Below, one piece after another: positions 9,940 through 20,119 of a DNA stretch of 64,000 bases. Position numbers and translations under genes: made by a program. The number at the start of each line of letters is the position of its first letter. Positions within the stretch are counted from its first letter, which is position 1. The notes under the pieces are model-generated. The model saw only the letters and a program-made list of their open reading frames with translations, ran no database searches and was not told the DNA's origin. The DNA is from Liriodendron chinense (Eukaryota; Streptophyta; Magnoliopsida; Magnoliales; Magnoliaceae). The stretch covers positions 992,001 to 1,056,000 of the forward strand of contig ML058552.1 in assembly GCA_003013855.2 (NCBI GenBank), read 5' to 3'.

Positions 9940-11892
9940 TAAATCCAAATCATTATCCAGGAAACCCATGGATTTGGACTCACATTCAAATGCAAAAATC
10001 TAATGTCCAAATCCATGTGTTGCCTAGGATATGTGTTGGCTCCATCAAAGAAAGCAAGGCCCACCTTAAAGAAGGTTGCATGCCATGACCTAGCAAAGGA
10101 AAGTCCATCATCCAAGGACACATTTTGGACAACAAATGCACTCAAATGTCATGAGATCAAGGGATAAGAATCCAATTTCACATGAGAAATCCCTCTTCAA
10201 AGTCCATGTGTGACTAAGGCTTGGTTCACTTTTCATACTAAGGCCATGATCCTCATTTAAGATGTTCCCATCTTTTTACACATATACATGGACAAGTGGG
10301 GAATAAAAAGGAAATTGGCCCCCAAGAGCAACCCAAGTGCCTCACCGCAATGGATCTAAGGGAGCACATAGCCCACTTGAAGAACATGAGGACCCATTCA
10401 TGGGTTAACCATGGGCAACCCTATGTGCATCATCTTGATGAAAGTTTTGACTATGAAAGTACAACATGGTGGTCTACCCACAAATATATAAATCAAAGAA
10501 GCCAATGGTAAAAAAATTTGATGCACATAGCCCACCTGAAAAACCAAAGTTGGAGATGTCCATACAAGGACAAATTTGGTCAACTTATGTGCACTAATTT
10601 CTTCACCAAAATGGGAGACCATTTGATCACAAGGAGGCATGGCTTGATGAGTCACCCAACCATCATGAAAATGGCTAAGAATGATATACATAGCCCACTT
10701 GAAAATCAAAATCCAAAATGCCCCAAAGCATGGGAAAAAATTGGGCAACTTATGGATATCATTCTTTCCCACAAATTGAAAGAAAAATCACTCATCTTTG
10801 AGAATGATGGTGGATGACCCACCAAACACCCCAAGAGAAGTTCAAGGAGCTATGATTGCATGGATAGCTCACTTGAAGAAGGTCATCCATTTGAGGTTGG
10901 AAACATTAAAGGATGCTCTTGAGATCCACTTTCCTACAACTTGAGAAAACCGTTTGAATTTGGTGAGATTGTTGAAACAACTCACTCATGGGACTTGTAG
11001 ATGATCAAGTAACTCAAGTCCTCCATCCATCCAAAGAAAAAGCATGAAGGGAAAGAATCCCACATGCACAAAGTGTAGTGGAGCACACATACACAAGTTT
11101 CAAAGAGGGCCCAAAAGCCCATCTACATGGGAAAATTCCAAGGAGCCCACCACACTTTGTGCATAAGGATGTACATCATAATCAAGAGATGATGGAAAGT
11201 TTGGGCCACTTGACCATAAAAGCCCAACCAAGAAATCTAGCCCACTTGAGATCCAAGGGAAGAACGGGCTAACCACTTTTGTCCATACACATGTAAAGAA
11301 AGATGGGGCCATCCAAAGTGAGCATTATGGGCCCAAAACTTGAGGTGGGCCCTACCATTCCCATGGGCCCAAACCTTGAAAAGAAGAAGAAAAAGAAAAA
11401 GAAAGCTCCAAGAAAAATGACAAGGAGAAGAGAGCATGAGGGAGCCCAAAATGAAGTACTGGGCCCATCAAATACACCAAGGGCCATGACTTCACTTTGA
11501 GCCCATTTGATACACATAAAAAGGGGCCCAACTCCCATGAGAAAAGATATGATATTTTGCCATGCACACTTGATGGACATGGCAAAATTACCTTTTACAT
11601 ACACATAAAGGGAGTGTGAAAGAAGGAAAAGAAGGAAATGGAAGCTTGCAATGTCATTTTCCATGCACCACCTTTAGAAGAGATTGGAGATCTAGAAAAG
11701 GCCAAAAAGACGTGGACCCACCTTGACTCCCTTGGAATATCTACATCGAAAAAAGAAAGAAAACATGAGAAGAGAAAGTGAAGAAGAAAAAGGACAAGAA
11801 ACAAAAGAGGAGTGGTCCATACCTTCACCACTCACCAAATGGGGACTACCATGCTGTCCCAAAGCCTCCCTAAGGCCCACCACTTGAAAAGG
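9940..11892. other. Non-coding flank with degenerate repeats
   Basis: No gene is supported here. A motif like CATAGCCCACTTGAA recurs at about 10,367, 10,522, 10,689 and 10,866 (spacings roughly 155-177 bp), which suggests an old degraded tandem repeat over about 10,290-10,930. The rest (10,930-11,892) is rich in GGGCCCA and AAAGAA words. The sequence continues across the GL-1 insertion at 25,910. Confidence 0.5.
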
Positions 11893-11897
11893 GCAAG
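11893..11897. repeat. Target-site duplication of GL-1, left copy (GCAAG)
   Basis: GCAAG immediately precedes the TG of the left LTR and is repeated perfectly at 25,905-25,909 after the CA of the right LTR. This proves a single insertion event for the whole element. Confidence 0.95.
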
Positions 11898-12749
11898 TGT
11901 AAGACTCATACCCCGAATTGCCCTCCGTACGTTTAGTTTCCAGTACCGGTACGTCCTGGATGGACCAGATTAGCAAGCCTTGATCGCGACCCTATTTTAC
12001 TACCGCATCGACCCAAGACCTATACCCCGGCGACCGCGTAGGCGCTGCGATTCCAATGCCGCGCGACACGCCCCATTGCGATACCTGGTGTGAAAGATGC
12101 ATACTTTTGCACAATCCGAGGTGGGCCGAGCGTTGGCGTGGGCCCCACTTGCACAAATCCCAAGTACATATCATATCAATCTAATCAAGCACCATCACTC
12201 TCACCCATACCCCTACTCTACTCATCCCATACCCACCCCATCACTCTCTCACCCAAAAGTAAACTCTCACCCATACCTCCCATACCCCTCTCCCATGCTA
12301 ACCACCACCACCATCATTTCCCCCCATGATTTCCTCCTCTCTCGCCCCCCCATACAAGTCCATACGTAGGGGGAGGGGAGGGCTTCTCATTTCAAAATTT
12401 CAAGAGTTAGAGAGAGAAATGAGAGAGAAAGCAAAAGAGAGAGATTGAAGGAGGAGATCAAGCTTGGAGGACCCCGATCATCATCCGGACAGTTTGATCG
12501 GCAATCCAACCGTCCAACCATCATTGTGAGTGCAAACTTCCCCCCTTTTCTCGTTTACCTTTCATTTTATTTCCTTGGGCTCACCTTGTGATGGGTAATG
12601 AGATGGATGGGCTGGATCATCCATGAATGGGCCCCACTTGCTAATAAAAAAAAAGAAGGGGAGAGAGTGCTGCTGGACAGACAGCGTCCAGAGGATGCTG
12701 CTGCCCAGGAGCGCGTGGGCTAAAGCCCCTTTTGGGCGTTGAGCAGGTT

Positions 12750-14830
12750 CCCCACTCGTGGGACCCACCTTGATGCATGAATTTGATCCACGCCATCCGT
12801 CTGTTTCTCCAGCCCATTTTAAGGTTGGGTACCAAAAATAAAGTAGATCCAGATCTCGGGTGGACCACACCATAGAAAACAGTGGAGATAAGGATGTCCA
12901 CTGTCGAAACTCTTTGGGCCCACCGTGATGTTTGTGAGCATTTTTACTTGTCCAATATTGGACTCTGTGGTTTCCCATGAGTTGGGGAACCTGATGAACG
13001 GATTGGATTATACCTATGTGGGCCCCACTTGAAATAAGCAAGAAAGAAAAAGGGGAACGTCAGACGCTGGACGTTCACAGCGTCAGAGACTCTGGAACAG
13101 TCCAGCGTCACCTGGACATGTGAATGGGCCCCCATTCGTGGGACCCACCTTGATGTTTATGTTGTATCCACACCGTCCATCTGTTTTCCCAAGTCATTCT
13201 AGGGCCAGGGCCCGAATATGAACCAGATCCAAATCTTAAGCGGACCGCATCACATGAAACAGTGAGGTAAACGATGTCCACTGTCGAAACTTCCTCGGAC
13301 CACTTTGATGTTTGTAGACCAATTCACCTACCCAATTTGGGCTCATTGGGTCCCCCACGAGCTGGGGAACCTGATAGTAGGAGTGGATCACCCTTATGTG
13401 GGCCCCACTCGATCAAAACCATGAAAAAAATAAGAGAAAGAAAGAAAAGAAGAAGGAGAGGCGTCGCTGACGTTGGGAGTACCAGCGTCCACGAACGCTA
13501 GGCTCGCTGCCCAGCTGGTGGCCCACTCTATGAGTCCCACCATGATGCAGGTGCTATATCCACACCGTCCATCCATTTGAGGAGATCGTTTTAGGGCATG
13601 GTCTGAAGAATGAGATAGATCCAAATCTCCAGTGGACCCCACTTGAGAGAAAACAGTGGGGACAGTGACAGACCATTGAGACCTTCCTACTGGCCCACCA
13701 TGATGTTTATTTGAGATCCAACCTGGTCATAAGCTCACACACGTGTGCAGGGAGGGAAAACAAAAATATCAGCTTGATCACAAACTTTTGTGGGCCCATC
13801 TTGATGAGATAAAATAAATAAATAAATAAATAAAGTAAAGAAGAGAGAGAAGGAAGGGGGCGCTGGCCGTATGTTAGCTGGGCTGCCCAGCAGGTGGCCC
13901 ACTAGTGGGACCCACCTAGAATGTATGTGCCTTATCTATTCCGTCCATATGTTTTTCCAGCTCATTTTAGTGGCTAAGCCCAAACTTTAAGCATATCCAA
14001 TTGTCAAGTGGACCATGCCACGGGAAACAGTGGGAATAATGATCTCCACCGTTGAAACCTTCCCAGCCCTACAGTGATGTTTATTTGTCATTCAACCTGT
14101 TCATAAGATCACATGTATATGGATGAAGGAGAAAATGAAAATATCAGTTTGATTTCAAAACTCTTGGGGCCCATTTGGGTGCCATGCTCCAAGCAGCGTG
14201 CTTTGGCACGCTGCCCAGCTGGTGGCATACCCTGTGGGTCCCACCACGATGCATCTATTTTATCTATGCCGACCATCAATTTTTCCATATTATTTTAGGG
14301 CCGTGGGCCCTCATAATGAGGTAAATACAAACCTCAGGTGGACCACATTGTAGGAAACAGTGGTCATTGATGCCCACCTTTGAAACCTTCTTTGGGGCCA
14401 TTGTAATGTTTATTTATCCATCTAACCAAAGGTGATGGGGTCCAACTTTGTGTCCCACCTTGATGAATATTGGGTATACCTTGTCGATCTTCTTGGCAGG
14501 GGTGTGGGCCCAGTTTTGGGTGGGCCACACGTAGAAAATAAGGGTGGTTGAACGCCTACTATTGGAAACTTTGCAAGACCCATCTGTTATGTTTATTTGC
14601 CATCCTTCCTGTTCATAAGTCACTCAACCATGGGTGGGGTTCCACACGTGTGGTGTACGGGCCCCACCATAGTGTTTGGTTGCCATCTCACTTAATTAGT
14701 GGGAAAGTACAAATATCAGGTTGATCCCAAACTGTTGGGGCCCATTGATGTATGTGGCTTCCCCACTCCTTTGTGCGGTTATCCCCAACCATGGGTCCAC
14801 CTTGTTATGCATGTGTTCTATCCACATCAG
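12750..14830. repeat. Array of about 330-390-bp degenerate units in the 5' LTR
   Basis: Each unit has the same order of words: a GGTGGCCCAC or GGGACCCACC start, TTGATGTTTATG, CACACCGTCCATC, CATTTTAGGG, a GTGGACCAC block, GAAACAGTGG, and GTTGAAACCTTC followed by CCCACCNTGATGTTTAT. Starts are near 12,751, 13,131, 13,519, 13,893, 14,220, 14,450 and 14,790. Units are strongly diverged from each other, so the array is much older than the insertion itself. Short ORFs on both strands here are not conserved and look spurious. Confidence 0.8.
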
Positions 14831-15781
14831 CCATTGGCCACTATGGTGCGATATGTACGTTGCCCATCGATTAGGACCCCCTTAATTTTGTGCTTGATCC
14901 AAACCATCCAAATGAATGGACCCACGTTTGCTTGGCTCATACTGTATGCTTGGCTCATGCATCATGAATGCTTGGCTCATCTGATTGTCTTGTATCAACC
15001 GGCCATATCGGCCGCGATTGTCTTGCAGTTCATTACCAGTTGACGGTGACATTGTATTTGAGACCCTATAGTTTTATGGTGCTATTTGGAGACTTGCATG
15101 AGCATGTCGTCCCACGTTTGTATGCATGGTTTCATTTCGCACCGTCTGCTTGTGCCGCATATAGCATGGTTACTACGTTGCAACCATAGTTCCATTGTGG
15201 TTTGCAGAACACCGAAAATATGTGATCGTTAAACTGGATGCCAAAGATGTCCCTGAGTGAAAGTCCCTGATCCCGTTGGTACCAAGGTGGGTGCTCCATT
15301 CAAGGACCGGGTGATTTAATCATACACCAGTATGCCGAATACCAAACGGCGGTGTTTTCCACTGCACGTGGTCAGTTTGGAAGGAGGTCTGACCTAACCT
15401 GCTGGAAGAGTGTTGGCAAAGTGGGTTGAGTTTGACCAGCTGTGAGTAGGTCCGCTATTGCACCAGATAGGCTTTGGCATTCTATTGGTGAGTAGTGAGG
15501 TCTGTGAGACCCCGGTGAAGTTTCGTTTCAGAGATGGTATTGGTATTAGTGATGTGACTGATGTTCTGTATGGTGTGGGGCGGTCCTGACGTGGGCGGGT
15601 GTGATGTGGGCGAGGCTGTAAGCCTAGGCGAGCTACCAATTCCGAGTCCTGCATTGCTTAGGCGATCGCGTTATGACTGTTCGTATCTGAACCACTGTAC
15701 TGAGAGGTGGTGATTTGCATACATGCATTGGATCATTGTATGTAACATAGGCCCTTTAGGCCATCGCATAGTATGAGTATA

Positions 15782-15912
15782 TAGCCTTGGTAGGCTGGTT
15801 ACGTGTATTGCATGCTTGCATAGCCATGGCAGGCTAGTTATCTGTATTGCATGCTTGTATAGCCGTGGTAGGCTGGTTATACATATCACATGATCGTGTA
15901 GCCTAATTAGGC
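15782..15912. repeat. 39-bp tandem repeat near the 3' part of the GL-1 LTR
   Basis: Units beginning TAGCC start at 15,782, 15,821, 15,860 and 15,899, at exactly 39-bp spacing, with the core TGGTAGGCTGGTTA and GTATTGCATGCTTG. The last unit is cut short by the nested solo LTR. The corresponding repeat in the right LTR lies at about 25,292-25,425. Confidence 0.8.
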
Positions 15913-18717
15913 TGTAACGCCCCAGATTGTCGAGATTTATTTGAAAAGTTTTGAAAATTCATTTTTAATTTATCTTTTATTAATTATCGTACATTTATGA
16001 TTAATTTGTGAATAGCGGGACATCCGTAGGAGATCCAATAGGGGACCCTTTACAAAAGTTGCTTAGAATGATCCCATAAACATCGTAGAAAGAACAGATT
16101 TCAAAAATCACGCACTTTTCAGATAATTACGAAAATGCCATTAGTTAAACTTAAGTTAAGATGCCATTTTTAAGTATTATAGTTTCTGACGATCACTTTC
16201 ACGCAAAACTCTAGATTTAAGCTTACGGGCACATATTAACCATACACGTCAAATTTCAGCCCTTAAATCATAGTAGAAGTGGTCCAATTGTCAAATCAGC
16301 CCATTAACCCTTGATTTTCATGTCCATCGAGTAAGGAAAGTAGATGGTTAGTCGTAGTCGAATATTTCTCTTCATATGAGTGACTTGGATCGTCTTTATC
16401 ATGGACCAATAGTGTGATTTGAGTGCCCCACCTTGATAACCATCTTTCTTATGCGCGAAGTTATCCCGTTTTAGAAATTAATGAGTTACCAACTCTTTTT
16501 AAATCTGAACCTTTCAATTTACCCACTTCTCACCATCAATCGCTTCTCAAATTTGGACCAATTATTATACTTATATGACTACAAGTTTACACAAAATTTG
16601 AACCTCGATCTATAATCCTACACCGTTGAACCATAAAGCCAGCCCCTTCCTTTTCCGCCAAAAGTTGAAATTTCAGATCTAGGCATTTCTCACCATCAAT
16701 CAACCACTAAACTTTGTACAATTATTTGCCTATCATGACCATATATTTTTCCAAAATTTGGGCCCTGATCATCAAGCGTAGACCGTTAATTGAGATCAAG
16801 CCCATTTTAGCACCCGTTAGGCCATTTTCAAGGATCGACCAATCTAGAATGTGGATCATCAAGAAATTTACGTATTCTGACTCTACTCTTCGAGCTTGAT
16901 AAGATGAACGGATTGGAATTGATCATAGTTCATCCGAATATTGAGATTTGAGAAACCCACCTCAAGAAGTTGTTACACAAGACCTCGCGTGCACATCCCT
17001 CTCCATATTTCTAATACGCACTTCCAAATCCTTCTCCTAACCCTAGCCTCCATGCCCTAGAGAGAGAGAGAGAGAGGGAGAGAGAGAGAGAGAGAAGACA
17101 GTTCTTTCTCATATTTTTCCAGCGGCTAGGATCTTCTACAACCCTCTTCTTCTAAGTCCATCCTAAGGTGAGGATTTTCCTTCAAGCCTTTCATTAATAA
17201 TATCATAATTATCATAAGTTCTTTTATGGCATATGAAATTATTTTATTTTGAGTTATTGATCCATATAACATGAAGTTTAATGTAGGATTTGTAATGAAT
17301 ATCATTATATAATGATGTGATTCCTTGTTTAGATTTTTTACTAAGAAGCATGTGTATTTGTGTTATTTATCTTTGTAAAATCTATGCCCTTATTTTCTTA
17401 GTCTATGTGTTACAAGTAACATTGGTTTTCATATTGTGATATATATGAAATATGTGTATAAGATCATCATATAGACATCCCATTATTGTATACTCTTTGT
17501 CCCTAAGTTGATAAAATTATTCGATTTAGAGAGATGGAACCCGTGAGAGGTGTCCATGATGGAAGAATATCTCTTGACTTAACTGAAAGAATGAAATGAT
17601 TGTTTATCAATGGATCCTTACATGTACATGATGCTTGATTGGATCCATTTACATTACATGAGTACTTTAATGAATTTGGTCATGAAGTACAACATTGGCT
17701 TTTTGGGACATGATGAAATCATAAAACGGGACAATGAGTGGACACTAATGGTATACAAATTCTCATGAGCCGGGGTTGGTGCCATGGACACTAAGCCCGA
17801 GCTGTCGGCCTATGCTGGGTCACTTATGACTCCCCATAGTGACCATTGAGTTTTATTTAAATTGGTTGTATGCAAAAACACTTAAATAAAGGTGAAACTA
17901 AAGTCATGCATTCACTTGGCTCCATGTGGGTGTACGGAATTGAGAATAGGCTAGAGCGTCCTACTTCTCCCGTACACTGTCATGTGTAGATTTGGGCTAT
18001 GAGCGTCCCGTTTCTCACGTGGTCGGGCAAAACTATGGGCTTGTGCAGTCCCAGGAACCTCTGGTGACTAGTGGCTAGCATGAAGTCATAACAGGGAGTC
18101 TCCCACTTCATGTATTATGATTCTAGCCAGGGTGCCTTAGCCAGAGCATGCATTCCATGCATCGCATTAACAAAGATTTTTAGTTGGTTGTTTTGATTTG
18201 ATTAAATGATAATATCCTGCTTGCGTTTACTCTGTACCGTTATTATTATTCTTGATTGTCTTGGAGGAAATATTCCCCACTATGATAGCGTTTAACGCTA
18301 TCTCAAACACAATTTAGATGATGCAGGTGAAGATCCAGGTATTGAACCCGATTTTTAAGGAAAAGAGTTCGATGGTTCGTACGATCACATGGCGGATGAC
18401 GATGTTAGAGAAACTTAATTGATATTATCATTTATTAAATATTTCTTTTGCGGAGTTGATACATTTATAGAATTGTAATAAGTCTTCATGAGAAGACATG
18501 GTTTTGTATTTTAATTAATCAGTATGGATATTGGTTGGTTCGCTTATTTAAACATTGATGATGACGTAGTAAGTTTGATAGAATAAGATGATAATTGTTT
18601 CCGTCATTGTGCTTGAATGCTATATTTCATTATTTAACAAATCAATTAGTCCATGATTTACTTGAGAATTCGGTCCGTCGTGTTATACACGAGAGTCAAA
18701 AATCTCGGGTCATTACA
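15913..18717 (+). mobile_element. Solo LTR (about 2.8 kb) nested in the GL-1 5' LTR
   Basis: A 2805-bp insert absent from the right LTR. It starts TGTAACGCCC and ends GGGTCATTACA, with TG...CA ends and a short TGTAA/TTACA inverted terminus. It is flanked by TAGGC at 15,908-15,912 and 18,718-18,722. There is no internal coding sequence, primer site or second LTR, so it is a solo LTR left by recombination. The ends resemble Del/Tekay-type chromovirus LTRs. A GA microsatellite lies at 17,060-17,096. Orientation is inferred from the end sequences. Confidence 0.9.
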
Positions 18718-19205
18718 TAGGCTAAGTTTTGTTTTAGATTTCTCATCATGCTTTACTTCTTACTCTGATATTTATCATGCTTGTCATACGCATTGTGCAC
18801 GCACACATGCACTCTCAAAGCTTCGTTCGAAGCTTATGCGCATTTGTTACGCTACAGGTTATACCAGAGTGTATCAGCAACGTTGAGTTTGAGTTGGGAG
18901 TGCAATAACAGGAGTCGGATCGTGCACAATTTTTATATTTACGCATTGTGTATTTATCTTTCAGTACTGTCTGTAAACGAAATGACTTAGTGGAAATATT
19001 GTGTTTGTCTTTGATGGTACTCATATGGTGATGCTCATGTTTCAAAAAAAAATCCAAACCCTAAAATCCTCCTTGTGGTATCCCAGGATCGGAACCTGGC
19101 GTGTGGGGTTAGGATCCGAGATCGGGGTACTACGGAGGCTATCACCTCTGAATTCGGGTTACGGCAAATGGACGTCGAGAACCGAATTTGGGGCGTGACA
19201 GGAGT

Positions 19206-19217
19206 TGGTATCAGAGC
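19206..19217 (+). other. GL-1 primer-binding site (tRNA-iMet)
   Basis: TGGTATCAGAGC, five bases after the LTR end, is complementary to the 3' end of plant initiator methionine tRNA. It shows that the element is, or recently was, a substrate for reverse transcription. Confidence 0.9.
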
Positions 19218-19402
19218 ATGACTTGGGAGCTACCTGTGAACAACAATGTTTCTACTTAGTGTTTTAGGATTAGATCACCCCTCACTTGTTGATATTTGCG
19301 AACTTAGAATCCCTAGAATTCCCAATGGTATAGTTCTTTAATCGTAGTATGTTTGCATTTTTCTGAGGCTAAGGGTTTCTTGTCCCTTCTTTTTTTTTAA
19401 AG

Positions 19403-19906
19403 ATGGATACGACACCAGTAGCTGAAGTTGAGGCTGGTACGTCCCAGCCAGAGTTAGCACCTGTCACCCTAGTAAGAGCAGAGCAATTCAAGGGGATGCT
19501 CCGGTTGATGACCGCTTTGTTCGAGCAACAGAAAGCACCCCTAAGGGATAACAAGAAGATGAAGTTCTCCCCCAGCAGCTCCCAGACGATGCAGTTTTCA
19601 AAGAAGACCCCATCGCGGATCTCAGATCACTGTTTCGAGTGCGGTGAAGCCGGCCATCGAAGAAAGGAATGCCCTCAACGACCAAGAGCACTTAAGCAAC
19701 AACCATGGCGCAGAGCACCGATAGCACCAATCCCTCCGATCGTAGGTCCTCAAAGAACTAGGCGTCGAAGGAAGGTTCATCTGCAGAAGCCGCCTACGAC
19801 ACCAGGAGCACCAGACCTCCAAAGGCCATTCAAGGGCACTTGTTTCGAGTGTGGCGAGATTGGGCACCGAATTAGGGACTGCCCATCCCATCATCAGCAG
19901 TACTAG
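19403..19906 (+). CDS. Mini-Gag: 167-aa nucleocapsid-like protein with two CCHC zinc knuckles
   Basis: This is the only ORF in the GL-1 internal region, and it is uninterrupted. The start is the ATG of MDTTPVAEVE. Residues 1-75 form a short leader containing FKGMLRLMTALFEQQK. The first zinc knuckle, CFECGEAGHRRKEC, spans residues 77-90 and the second, CFECGEIGHRIRDC, spans residues 147-160. Both fit CX2CX4HX4C. The linker between them is Arg/Pro-rich. The usual 200-residue capsid domain is missing, so the ORF is shorter than any complete gypsy Gag. The likely role is RNA binding and packaging of the element's RNA into particles made by a helper. It is the only ORF kept open in the element, but selection on it is untested. 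Confidence 0.8.
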   Translation: MDTTPVAEVEAGTSQPELAPVTLVRAEQFKGMLRLMTALFEQQKAPLRDNKKMKFSPSSSQTMQFSKKTPSRISDHCFECGEAGHRRKECPQRPRALKQQPWRRAPIAPIPPIVGPQRTRRRRKVHLQKPPTTPGAPDLQRPFKGTCFECGEIGHRIRDCPSHHQQY

Positions 19907-20105
19907 AGCGTTGTTCCCTTGACCCCGACATTTTGCGGTAGACACTAGAGGAGATTGACACCATCAAGAGGTGTACGCATGCTATGTGGAGTTAGCAATG
20001 TTTGCGAATTTTCATTGATTTCCGTATGCTTTTTAGTTTCTATATATATATATATGGTTTGCTTTGACTTTGGTTGGTTGTGAATTTCGAGGACGAAATT
20101 TTTAT

Positions 20106-20118
20106 AAGGAGGGGAGAG
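20106..20118 (+). other. GL-1 polypurine tract
   Basis: AAGGAGGGGAGAG lies one base before the right LTR, preceded by GAGGACGAAATTTTTAT. It primes plus-strand synthesis in reverse transcription. The whole context is the same as in Del/Tekay elements. Confidence 0.9.
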
Positions 20119-20119
20119 T

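Larger units (their letters stand above)
11898..19200 (+). repeat. GL-1 5' LTR (interrupted, with internal deletion)
   Basis: The left LTR spans 7303 bp because it holds a 2805-bp solo LTR plus a 5-bp TSD. It also lacks about 1.29 kb present in the right LTR: after AATGGACCC (14,923) it jumps to sequence matching 24,448 onward. Correcting for both gives about 5.78 kb, the same as the right LTR. Its first part has a C-rich stretch (12,180-12,360) followed by the unit array described separately. Confidence 0.93.
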
